From Camelus bactrianus (lineage: Eukaryota > Chordata > Mammalia > Artiodactyla > Camelidae), in assembly GCF_048773025.1 (NCBI RefSeq), contig NC_133548.1:29264001-29328000 (forward strand): a DNA stretch of 64,000 nucleotides, in the 5' to 3' direction. A program made the translations under genes and the position numbers. Of the stretch, positions 12,151 to 23,800 are shown in pieces; the first letter of the stretch is position 1, and each line of letters opens with the position of its first letter. The notes under the pieces were generated by a model that searched no databases, was not told the origin of the DNA, and worked only from the letters and a program-made list of their open reading frames with translations.

Positions 12151-14124
12151 ATGACAGTATGTCTCCTTGTCTCTTGAAAAGGAAAATCCTTAATTAACCT
12201 CTTTTCCTTTTGGCTCAGTGGCTTCCAGATGCAAAGACGTCCCCATCCCATGATATATGGCCTGCTAAAAATATCATGGAGATAGATTAAATACTTAATG
12301 CTTTTATTAAAAGATATTTTCAGAGAATTCTTCTTTCCATTTTGCAGACGAAGCCTCTTAGATGTCAAGAGATAAGTATGTTCAGAACTGTAGGATTTCA
12401 TATTTGTAAAATTATATACCACACACAGAAAGAGAATCTGTAATGACCTCCTTGAAGTATGACAGTGGTTATTTTGGAGTATTGATACTGTGGACGGTTT
12501 CCTCTGTATTTCAGTTCTTTAAAATCAGGGAACATCGGTTGCTTTGTTATTATAAAAGTGGGGAGAAAAAGAGATCACTTGCCCGAAGATACAGAATACC
12601 GTGAAAAAGGAAATTAAACTCTTCACAAGCTTTGACTAGAACTTTGGTGATATATATATGTCTACACTACTTGTGAACGAGAGAGTACTTCCCTTCCAAC
12701 TGGTTCCACGGTGGCATTTTTCAAATTCAGCATTAGTTTTTTTGTCTTTGTTCATACCATAGACATCTGTTCGTTGGAGATGGGCCTGAAAATTTTTGGT
12801 GGATGACAAGACCCTGGAAGAGTCACTGGAATAGTATTAGTCCTTAATCATTATTAATCTGTGTCTGTTGAGTTTAAAGACATCACCAGCATTTTCTAGA
12901 GAACGTATTAGAGGACGCCGTGTTCTGTAGAACCTGGCTGTAATTTACTAATTTATCGACTGTTTGGAATGCCGGGTAATATTTGAGTTGTTATCAACAT
13001 CATGGCAACAGCAGTGCAGTTTTATCTAACACACATAGGAGAATTTATTCAAATTTGGATCACATTGGGTCAATCACAGTATATTTAAAATTAAATAGTT
13101 CCATGGCCAAAGGCCCAGACGGGCAAGCACGCAGTGGCGGAGTCCACGGGGTACATGCTGGGCCGTCAGCAAACAGGTTAGGCTCGCTTTGGGAGCATTT
13201 TACAGGGATTTTAAAAGGTACCTTGTTGAAACATGATGTTCCTCTTCACTCTGTAGATCCTTTAGCGTTGGTGAATTTTATGACGGCCAAAAAAAAAAAA
13301 AAGATGATAGTTGAACCACTGGGGAGACTTAGCAGTTTCAATTAAACAATTGCACCCTTTCAATTTTAATTTTGAAATCAGTGACCGCTGGAGTTGGGGC
13401 GTTCCCCTTTATTTTCCTAGTAGCGGGGTGTGCTTTTGCATTTTCCATCTCTGTTGTAAAAATTGGGGGGTGGCACTGCATTGTGTAGGTGTGATATGCA
13501 GGTGTGGGTGTGTGCCCTGTTCCAGCTGTTGTCCCTTCAGAGACCTAACCATAGAGAAATCTGTTACAGAACCAGTATGCATAGAAAAGATGCATTCAGG
13601 CATTCCCCCCCTCCCCCCTGCTGAGTAAAAGCTCTGGATTCTGTCCCCTGCTTTGTCACTTAAGTGCTTGAAGTCACCGTGATCTTTTTGAAAATGGCTC
13701 TTGTCTTCCCGGTCCTTCTAAAAGTTTCCTATAAGAATGTAATTTATTTCTTCCTCCTTCCCTCTTTCTTTCCTTCCTTCCTTTTTTGACTGTCAACAAC
13801 TGGGCCTCAACTTTTTTCTTTTAAAACAAAGTATTTCATCTCAAGTTGCTCCTCTATCTTGACATCTTCAACTCCTGCAGTTCTGGAGTTTCAAGTCCAG
13901 TTTTGCGGTGAGGAACACCTCTAGGGTCTAGGCTGTCTACACCATTTAGTATTTCTCTCGTGTAGGAGTGGATTCTTTTCTGGGAAGGAAGGCCACCATA
14001 GGCAGTGAGATTCTCGGGCTCTGGCTCTCAGTCCCCTGGATTCAGACAGCTTCCAGGAGCAGCAAGGAGGATAAGCTGACACCTGTTCCTTATTTAGCTT
14101 CTTCTCTGCGACTTGACATCTTCT

Positions 14125-14295
14125 GATCTTCACCACATTCTACAGGGCTTAGTTATTACTGCCTCCATTTTTGCAAATGGAGAAGCCAGGGCTCAGAAAA
14201 GATGAGCAGCTTGCCCCAGATCACACAGCTCGTGATGGTGAATCCACGCGTGAGCCTTGGTCTCCCAAGCTTGGTCCTACCAACCACGCCCAGCC
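14125..14295 (+). repeat. MIR SINE fragment
   Basis: aatggagaagccagggctca, gcttgccccagatcacacag and the following ctcgtgatggtgaatcc are the MIR 3' half. Confidence 0.7.
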
Positions 14296-16309
14296 AGCCC
14301 CATGTAAGGCCATCAGTTCTCTTGAAATTACCCTTCAGAGATATTTCTGAGTCAGTGGTGCTCTGACCTTGTGTGATGATTTTATTTTCTGTGTTATATT
14401 TATTTTCTTCATAGGAACCCAGGATAGCAGATCTCTGGGTTTAATTACTGATGTTCCTGGCAAGATTGTGTTGCTCATAATGAATGTCAAGGCAGTGACC
14501 CAGAGGTGTTCTCTTCGAGCTGAAAAATGTCTCTCCAGCTCTCTTTGACTTAGGTATTTTAATAATTTATATGGCTGATGAGCTCAATATACTTGTAATT
14601 ATTGGCTTAGGGCTTCTGTTTGGGTGTTAACTCACTCCCAGCATCCTTGTCCAGCCTTAAGGTTCCCTTGCCTAAGTTGGTGATGTCAGGGCTGGAGTCT
14701 GCTGTTAAGGCTGCCTGTAGGTTGTTTATCACCATTAGCCCTCATTAGTTTAAATGAGTACCCACCCACCTTATATGCTGTAACCACATGTTTCCAGAGC
14801 TTCTCCGGAGATAACATCTTGCTGGTCCCCCCTCCCTTTCTTTCTTTTATTTTTATTTTTTCCTCTTCCTTATTCACAAATCTTTGGCAACTGAGGCCCA
14901 GAAAATAGGAAGGAAAACACCTAGAAACATAGAACTTCTCTTCGTCTTTGAAATTCAGAACAATTTGGAAGTGAGTGTTCGCTCTGAATCTGAAGCTTTG
15001 AAACAAAACCTCACCACGTGTTTAACACGTACTGGTTTGTAAATATGGAGTGCCACTAATTGCTTTTCTAGCTCACAGCAAAACTGCCTGTTATGTCTTG
15101 TTACTCTGAGGGGGAAAAAGTGAGTGATAGAGGTGTATGCATTTAAAAAAATTGGAATGCAGAGACGAGCACGGTGAAAATTCTCTCATAATTATGTGTC
15201 TTCCTGGTGGGGCAGTTAGTCAGTTCTTCTGTTGCTGCGAGACTCACCTGAATTCAGGTAGAGGGAACGGTATGCTGTACCTTCTTTTTAGAGTAATAAA
15301 TTATGGTTGTCCTCCTTTCTGCTTTACTGGAATGTCTACAGAGCATCACAGTTGTGTGATATTTTACAGAATCACTGCTGACTCAAATTATCGTTTGCTT
15401 TTCAATGTGATTAAAAGTTTGCTGTTTTCTTAAGAGTGATTTTATTGGTTCAGGGCAAATGTGTTTCCAGGGGGAGTGACTCGAGTTTTATAATGGCAAA
15501 CTAATATATAGTCTATAAGTTTTGTGTTATGGTAAATGTTTCAGAAACATGCTTTTTCCGTAAAATGAACCTCATGTGTTTTCATTTCAAGCCCCTCCAT
15601 GAAAATTACAAAAAAAAAAAAAAAAAAAAGGGTGAATCACAGAAGTGTGTAATATCTGGTCAGGAAGCCCCCGGTCAATCAGTTCAACTCCCTCATTTTA
15701 CAGGTGAGCAAACTGAGACCCTGGATTAAACAGTGCTCCTTCTGGCTCCTATTCTGGTGCAATTTCTCTAGTATCTTGCTCCGGGGTTTCTGAAAAACCA
15801 AGAGTTCCACCTCCCGTTCCCCAGGAATAACTTTAGGTAACTGAAGTAGTCTCCGAGACGGTGTTTAAAAATGATCATTCCTTGAGGAGTATATTAATCT
15901 TTCTATAAGTTATCCTTAGTAGCACTTAAGTTGTTTTCAATGATACACAATTTTGAAATGCACGTGAATCTCTATGGTCATAGGAGTCATCTCCAGAGAA
16001 ATTTCAGGCTCTGAGAAATTTATATGAACTTTGTTTCCTCAATTGCTGAATTTATTTATAGTTCATTTTTTAAAAAATCATCTAGCAGAAGTGCTTTTCC
16101 TGAAATTCACTGATGATTGTGCCAAAGTCTTGGGGGCTGTCTTCCGCCTCCTCCTTTTTTTTTTTTTTTTTTTTTTTTTGTTAAATTTCCCTCCCTCTTT
16201 TTAACCTTGGTAGGATGGAAGGTTTGCTGTATGTCTGGACTACCACTGGAGTTAAAAAGCAGGATTCAAATGGCACTTCAGAAGGGCTCCAAGTTTGCAG
16301 TTAAGATCT

Positions 16310-16420
16310 TGGACTCTGGAGCTCACATTTCCTGTTACACCACTTGTGAGGTGGCCTCAGGGAGGTTATTTTGCCCCAGTAAGCCTCAGTTTCCTGATTT
16401 GTAAAGTGAGATTTGATGTG
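16310..16420 (-). repeat. MIR SINE fragment
   Basis: aagcctcagtttcctgattt and gtaaagtgagattt are the reverse-orientation MIR core. Confidence 0.6.
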
Positions 16421-16568
16421 CAGTCTTATCACATGATCAGTATTCCCCGCATTTAACTGCTCCTGCTGGTGCTACTACAGTTAACGATTATTCCCAAGCC
16501 AGGACGTGTTCCAAACCTGACTTGGGACAGACTAGCAAGAAGGGATGCAAATTCCATTTCTAATTTTT

Positions 16569-16634
16569 TATTTTATTTTATTTTATTTTATTTTATTTTA
16601 TTTTATTTTATTTTATTTTATTTTATTTTATTTT
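16569..16634 (-). repeat. (TTTTA)n pentanucleotide microsatellite, SINE tail
   Basis: About 13 near-perfect ttttа-type units directly abut the 3' end of a minus-strand SINE, so it is the expanded AAAAT tail of that element. No interruptions are visible until the SINE begins. Confidence 0.9.
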
Positions 16635-16717
16635 AATAGAGGTACTGGGGGATTGAACCCAGGACCTCGTGCATGCTAAGCACACATTCTACCACTGAAC
16701 TCTACCCCTGCTCCCTC
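16635..16717 (-). repeat. Camelid tRNA-derived SINE (Vic-1 type)
   Basis: Minus-strand copy: ggtactgggggattgaaccc, aggacctcgtgcatgctaag and ctaccactgaactctaccc. B box and A box are both recognisable. Confidence 0.85.
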
Positions 16718-17566
16718 ATTTTTGAATTTTAGTGAGAGGAAAGATGGGAGAAGGGACTCATCTTCTTCTTTAGAGGAAATTTTTACCCAGCCGAAGTAGT
16801 GAACAGCGTTAGTGTTGCCAGCTGGTTTTTGTGTGCTTGATTTCTCGTCCACCTCCTCAGACCAGTATGTCTCATCTAGTCATGGGAAGGTCACAGGTGT
16901 GCATTTTCCTGGTGGTTTCTAAAAAGGAGAGGCCTGCTGGCTGAGCCACAGAATTTACCACCAGAGAAGAGGCAGAGGCACCTGAGTGAGGCAATCGACC
17001 CAGTGCACGCTGGGACTGTCCCTTCACCTGGGAGGCTGCCTGAACCTGTCTCTCACAGGTAGCATGGAGTATGGAAGGAGGAGGCCAATTCAAAAGGCAG
17101 CTGCCAGGGAAGAAGGAAATGTTAATAAAGTATTTTTTCAGCTGTTGGAACTAGTTAATTGTCGAGTTGAATCGTCGGGTCAGTACCCTCCTCTCTGCTG
17201 CCTCTTTAAGGAAAAACTGGAAATGGACCACATACCTGTCATGTATGCACTTGTCTGTAGCCTGCATCTGTTCATTTCTAAAAATGAAATCTACTTGCAG
17301 CTATTACCTGGAGGACTTTTATAGGTTTTGCAGAAAATACGACTGGGGCACAGTTAGGACCTGCTTTATTGTCGCTGACAGTGGCTTAAGAAGCCACCCA
17401 TCCCTGCAAATTTCTTTTTATCGAGTACTGGGTATCCATTTGTTATTTTTATCAGGAACTTCGAATACCAGAGGCACTGAAAAGCCGCACTGGCTCCCTC
17501 ACTGTAGGTAGTTCAAGACTTTTTTCCCAAGAATACTTAAAGGGCAAAAACCCAGGGTCCGGGTAC

Positions 17567-17608
17567 ATTATAAATTATGAGACATAACCATGTCTCATAA
17601 TTTATAAT
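17567..17608. repeat. Perfect 42-bp hairpin (19-bp arms, AACC loop)
   Basis: attataaattatgagacat at 17567-17585 is exactly the reverse complement of 17590-17608, with a 4-nt loop. It is 175 bp upstream of the exon 2 acceptor and is not part of any repeat I know. Confidence 0.95.
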
Positions 17609-17783
17609 AAAAGATTCAACTTTTTTGCTTTCTGAGCATTGCCTCCTGAAGCTAAATTATGACTATTCCTATGTCTGTCTTCTATGCCCATTTTTCTTGC
17701 TTTACAAAATTTCAACGCCTAATTAGTTTTCTGTTGAATTAAGTGCTTTAAGTTAACAATCTTCTTAACTTTATGTTTTCCAG

Positions 17784-17855
17784 GGATATCAGTATGAACA
17801 ACATTACTCACTTACCAGAAGACGCTTTTAAGAACTTCCCTTTTCTAGAGGAGCT
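17784..17855 (+). CDS. LGR4: LGR4 exon 2 (LRR, residues 63-86)
   Basis: A 72-bp exon with acceptor ttttccag and donor gtaagt. It encodes one 24-residue leucine-rich repeat beginning [15 protein letters not shown]. The first base completes the Leu codon started in exon 1 and the last two bases open the next Leu codon (phase 2 on both sides). Asn68 in NIT is a glycosylation sequon known in human LGR4. Human has Gln where this sequence has His71. Confidence 0.95.
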
Positions 17856-20800
17856 GTAAGTATTCGTTTGAGAAATGTCTGTGTGTGTGTTTCTTCCGTT
17901 CTCGTTGGATGCTCTCACAGCAGAGAGAGTCTATTGTTTCTAAGGGGGCACTCAGATGGCTTGGTTCTGTGGCCCTTGTGCAGAGGGAATCATGCTTTTA
18001 GAGGGGAAACAAACTCGATCTTTTCAGAAGTGTGATTGCTGAAGTTATTTTTGAAAGCCAGAACTAAAAATGTTACTTCCATAGGACTTTTTTTGCCACA
18101 ATTGTTATGACCATGAATGCTGCAGTGACAGAGGTTAATTACAGTGTTATTCCGCGATAACAAGGCTGCTGTGTAATTACGCTGGTTGCCATAGGATTTG
18201 CTGTGTGGGTAACACAACCGTACAGAATAATCCAAGGCATTGCAGGGTCCTGACAACGTCAGCGTGATCGAGCAGAAAACTGTCTCCTTGGACATTTGCA
18301 GGTGATCTTTAGAGATGGGGTGAGGATGTGGAACATCTTCCGGGTCTCACCTTTAACTTTAAGCGTGTTTCTGAACTTGTCAGCGCCATCTCACATTTCC
18401 AATTTAACAGTTTGCATGGTGGAGAATTTCTTTCCACCTGTTGTGACCTCCATTAAAAAAAAAAAAAATTATTTATTTATTTTGTGGGGGAGGAGGTAAT
18501 TAGGTTTATTCATTGATTTATTTAATGGAGGGACTGGGGATTGAACTCAGTAACCTCCATTTTGGTTTGCTCTCCATACTTATTTGAAGTTCATAATCAA
18601 AATAAGCCCTTTTATATTTTAAAGGAATCGGGAACAATGTGTTTTAAGAACCCAGGTGAAAAATAAAATAAAATCAGAGTTGAAGCGAGTTAAATGTAGG
18701 CTTTTAAAAATGGCTAAGTGAATGGGTTATGTAAGATGTGGAGGCAGGAAGGTGACAGTCTGATGGTTAGAACATCAAAGAGACATAGCCCTGGAGGAAT
18801 CTAAATTCATATTACAGATTGTGCCCTACAGCCAGCTGTGGAGTATTAATTAGATCCAAGTCAGTGACGGTCTCCCAGCTCAGCTCAGCCCCTCCCCGCG
18901 TGTGGGGAACAGGCATCAAGTATAGGACACGCAGGTTGTGCCTCCCTGCTTCCGACAGCCCTGAAACAGCAGTTAAGGATTTAATGAAGTTAAGGGGACA
19001 TTTTCCTTCCCACACTACTTAGTTGAACATAATGTTCCCACAGCCAAAATGGGACGGAGATCATTTGCCACTTCCAAGCTTGTGAACTGGGTCAAGTTAC
19101 TTAACCTCCCTCTGTTTGGTTTCTTTGTCTATAAGGTACTGATAACAACAGAAACCTCTCTCATAGGATGCTGGTGAAGGCAGAATGAATTAAAATAGAT
19201 GTTAAGTACTTAAGGCAGTGCATGAAACAGAGTCAGTGTTATGTAAATGCAAGCTAGTATTTATTTCATGATTTTAAAAGTGCCTAAGAGGGAGGAGGGA
19301 AAAAAAAAGGCAGCAGCCCATATACCAAATGCTGTCTCTGGACACCAGGGTTAAGTGTATGTTTTATTTTATTTTTGCCAATTTTTTTCTATAGTGAACA
19401 TTCATTATTTTGTAAGACATAGTTATTAATTTCTAATTAAATTTTTTAAATTGGATGAGAAGGGAGTGAACTAGGTATTTGAAGCCCCCTACCTCCCACC
19501 CTCCCAAGTCAAGCTCTCAGATGCTTTACCTATTTCTTTTTAATTCACATGCAGTTTTAGCCTTAAGGATTAGTCTCCCTTTACAGAAGTAATTATACAA
19601 TGAAAGGACATTAATGAGTGGTGATTCAGTCACTGTATAACCGTTGGGGATGTGAGCCGTACCCCCACCACCCTTCCTCCGGTGGGAAATGGAGACGCTG
19701 TCCTTACTCCGGGTGGGCCAATGTGTGCAGACCACCTTTGTCCACGCCTTTGATTCCCAGCCAGCTTCACTCAGAGGGATTTGGTAGTGAGCTCCAGGAT
19801 GCGGAGTCCTCCCTGGTTAATCTCTGCTTTGTGAAGTTCGCATCTTGGATTTCTGAAAATCTCAAATGACCAAGCATATGTCAAGCTCCTGAATTCTGTC
19901 AAGCGAGAATTTTAATTGGAACCAAATTGGATTTGACTGCCAGTCCTTTCTAGCGAGGTCGCATTCTGTCCGTATTTGGCATCTCACAGTGAGGAAGCCC
20001 ATCAAATCAAGTCAGTCCAGCTCCTCCAAATACCGTATGGGATTTCAAAAATGAATTCAGTCAGGAGCGCTGATGGCTGATTTTAAAGAATCTTTCAAAA
20101 CAGTCTTTAATACGCTAGGAATACTTAAGGCATTCAAGGGAATTTCTTTTCCATGTTAATATAATAAGCAGAATAAAAATCCCATGTTTTTTCTTTATAA
20201 AACACCATGGTTGATTTTGACATTCCAGAATGATGCTGCCATGAGTATTGTAATATTTCATAAACAGCATCACCATTTGTCCAGAAGTCATCTGGAAGTC
20301 ATTTAAGAGTGAGTGTGGAGCTGAAGTACCCTGAACAGAAATGAGGGATTTACTGAGAGTTTTTTTTTTCCCCTTGATCATTAATGTGGTGCACTTTATA
20401 AGATGTGAGTGGTTTGGCTGAATTTTATACAATAATCCGGAATGCTCAGAGTATTGAGTGGAATCACTTCCCAAGTAAGGTTAGGAAGTGTTTATAGATG
20501 CTTTCTTTGCACATTCACTTATTCTTTCGACAAGCACTGAATCCTGCTCTCTGCTAGGTCCTGTGGTGGGTGCCAGGGACACAGAGGCAAGTAAGTATGG
20601 TCTTTGTCCTTGGAGCTGACTGTCTGGAGCTGTGCTGTCCAATAGCATAGCCACTTGCCACAGGTGGTTATTTAAATCTAGATTTACAACAATTAAGTGA
20701 AATAAAATTTAAATCTCCAGTTCTTTCATTGAACTAGCCATCTTTCAAGTGCTCAGTAACCACCTGTGGTGAGTGGCTGTTGTCATGGATAGTATAGATA

Positions 20801-23800
20801 TGGAAAGCTTCCACGTCTGTAGAAAGTTCGGTTGGACAGCATCAGTCCAGAGGAAGAGATGAACCCAACACTCAGTGCAGCATGGTAAGGACTGCTGATG
20901 AAGTGTGTGCAGGGTCAGTGGAAGCCTAAAGTAACCCATTGCCTTGAGACTGGAGGACTTGGGAAAGCCTTTGCTGAATAACTTCAGCTGAGTCTTGAAG
21001 GACACGCGGGAATTAGCCAGATGAGGTTAGGTGGTAAAGGTGCTCCAGGAAGACCCTTATAGCATGTGCAAAGGCACAGAGGTAGACATTTCAGAAGCGT
21101 TAGCATTCAGGAAGTTGTTAGCTATTCCAACTGAAATACAGAGAAATTTGAGCTATTGAAAGCTAGAGAAATCTTAGGAGATGGGGCCAGATCACTGAGG
21201 GACTTTTTAAGCTAAGGAGTTTAGACTTTATCCTGAAGGAGCTGAATTGGCTGTGAGTGTGAGTGAAGGGAGGTGACTAGGATTTTTGTCCTAAAAGACT
21301 AGAGGCCATTCACTGATTCCCCCCCAACACACACTTTTTCTCTGGGAATCCAAAAACATAGGATCTGGCCCTCAATTCAATAGAAAAAAAATGTTCAAAA
21401 TCTTGGGACAGTCTCTTGATTTTTCACCCTTCAGTTTCCTCCTCTTTAAAATGGGACTTCACAGTAGTACTGTAAAGGGAAAAGGCAATTACTTATGTAA
21501 AAGTGCTTCATGACCATAAAGTGCTCCATCCACACGAGTCACGTAAATGTCACTCAATCCTCTCGCACACTGCAGTCTTGAGGTATTAGGGGAAGAGGTG
21601 GTTTTGCTTGAGATGGGAATTGGAGTGGGCCAATACAGGTTTCTGTGAGTGATGTGAAAGGAAAGGCAGAATTTTTGGAAGATGTGAATTTAGCATCCAC
21701 AGGGTCTATTGTCTGCTGTGATGCTGCCAAAACTATTTTCGGCCCTCCCTGAGACCTGTCAGGGCGCTGGGAGCCATGCAGGGAATGGCTGAAATGTGGA
21801 GTTGTGAAATTGATTTAATTAGAAACAGCAGAAGGAACGTCCAACTCCTTTTCCATAGGCCACCAGTGAAGAATCCATGGATGTTGCTTTGAGCTTCGAT
21901 ATTGCAACAGCAGTGGAAACCGTTGCCAGCTCTGGCACTTATACAATGATTGTTTAATACATACTGCAAGACTAGGATAATTCCTTCCATTTCAAAATGT
22001 ACTTTGACTTGGGAGTGCATAACAATGCTAAAGTGACAATTAGGTCTCTGAGTGCTTTTTTTTTTTTTGGTCTGTAGGACAATTAATTCTAAGTGGAGGC
22101 CTTACTTTACAAAAGAAGGTTAGTAAATAATTTGAACAGGGAGATTTCAAATCAGATTTCAAATCAGATAGAAACAGAGTGCATCAAAATTAAAAACTTT
22201 AAATAATTTGGCCAATACTTATATATAAAACTATATATACACACACACATATACATGCACACGTAAGTATATAAATTCAGACTTACAAAATGTTGCAAAC
22301 GTAAAGAATTTTTACATGTACCGTACACTCAGATTCCCCAAATGTTAATGTACTCTGCATACATACACACACAGGTACCCATACTCACAATATAAAATGT
22401 GAAATGTATGTACATTGTTTTTCTGATCCATTTGAAAGTAAGTTGCAGTCATAATGCCTCTTTACCTTAAATAGCACCTTGGTTATTCCAAAAACACAAG
22501 GATATTTGCTTAAATAATTGCAACATAGTTGTCAAACTTAGAAAACTGGCATTGGTATGTATGATCTGATCTGTGATTCTTAGTCAAAAGTAATAGCTCT
22601 TCCCCTAGTATTCTTTATAGTGAAAGAAACCAATTTCTGGTTCAGGATACAATCTAAAATCACAAGGTGCTCCTGATGGTGTGTGTTGATAATTCATTTT
22701 AAATTTCTGAAACCGATTTTTGTGGCCTCTGTCTGAGTTACTGCACATGATTAAAAATCTTCAAAGTCTGCCCTTGGTAAATGATTTTAGGGTTCTGTAG
22801 AATTAATAATGGCAGCCCACATTTATCAAGAGCTTGTTATGTGCTAAAAACTTAGTATGCACTGTCTGATTTAATGCTTGCAAGACTCCAATGCCTAGAA
22901 TGTAAACAGAATTTATTATCACCCTAATTTATAGATGAGGACATGGGGGCTTTAGAGAGGTGAAAAACTCACTGTGGTCATACAGTGACTAGCGGAGCCA
23001 GGATTTGAATCCACATTGATCTGATTCAAGTCTTTCCTCTTAATTTCTGAGCAATGATACTATCTTGAGAGGCACAGAATTGGAGGGAAGCTTAAGAGGA
23101 CATCTGTTGACCCTCGTCTGCAATTCTAAGTCTGTCCACAGCTAATGCTCAAAGGTGGTTGGTTACTCAGCCTTTCCCTAAGTAAGTTCATTGGACGAAA
23201 AGCTTGTTAGCAAGGGGTTCTTCCTAGAATGAGGTTTTCTTGTCCAGTCGTGCCATTTTATAGAGGAGAATATGAAGGCCCAGCATAGGTGAGCAGCGTG
23301 CTCCACGCCCCACAGCGAGCCTGCATCCGAGCTAGAATCAGACCTGCGTAGTTCAGTGGTGTGTCCATGACATCCCGTCAGCTTCCATGTCTCTGCGATG
23401 CATATACGTCATCTCAGTCTTGCAGGTTGTTTGCAGCTGTAGAAAGCAACTGACTATTGCTCTCTTCCAGCACTTGCAAGGAATTTCCAAACTAATGTTT
23501 GACTTGCTTAGCACTCCCTTGATGAAGGCTTCTCACGTAAACTTCATCAACTGCAGTAAATCCCTCCCCCAAACTGAAAGAGCTCCTCAGTTGCTCCAGT
23601 GGTATTTGACACTTAAAAATCTTGTATTCTTGGAAGCGTTCTCTTGTCCCACTTCATGTGTTTGAGTAGGACGACTTGGTAGCCAAGCTCATGGCACTTG
23701 CTGTTGGGAAGTACAGAGTGATCTCACAGAGGAGTATTGATGTTCTGATTCATACCATTTGCTGTGTATCATTTGGGGAGCTTTGAGATTAGGGAATGAG

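Larger units (their letters stand above)
1..17783 (+). other. LGR4: LGR4 intron 1 (3' part)
   Basis: No exon of LGR4 or another gene is recognisable here. There is no CpG-island-like stretch, so exon 1 and the promoter lie upstream of the window. The region holds Tigger, MER5, L2, MIR, L1 and camelid SINE remnants (listed separately) plus unique sequence. Open frames up to 190 codons occur but show no known motif. The stretches 2470-5330, 7020-9800 and 12160-14120 contain little that I can classify. The call as intron 1 is inferred from exon 2 at its right end. Confidence 0.85.
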
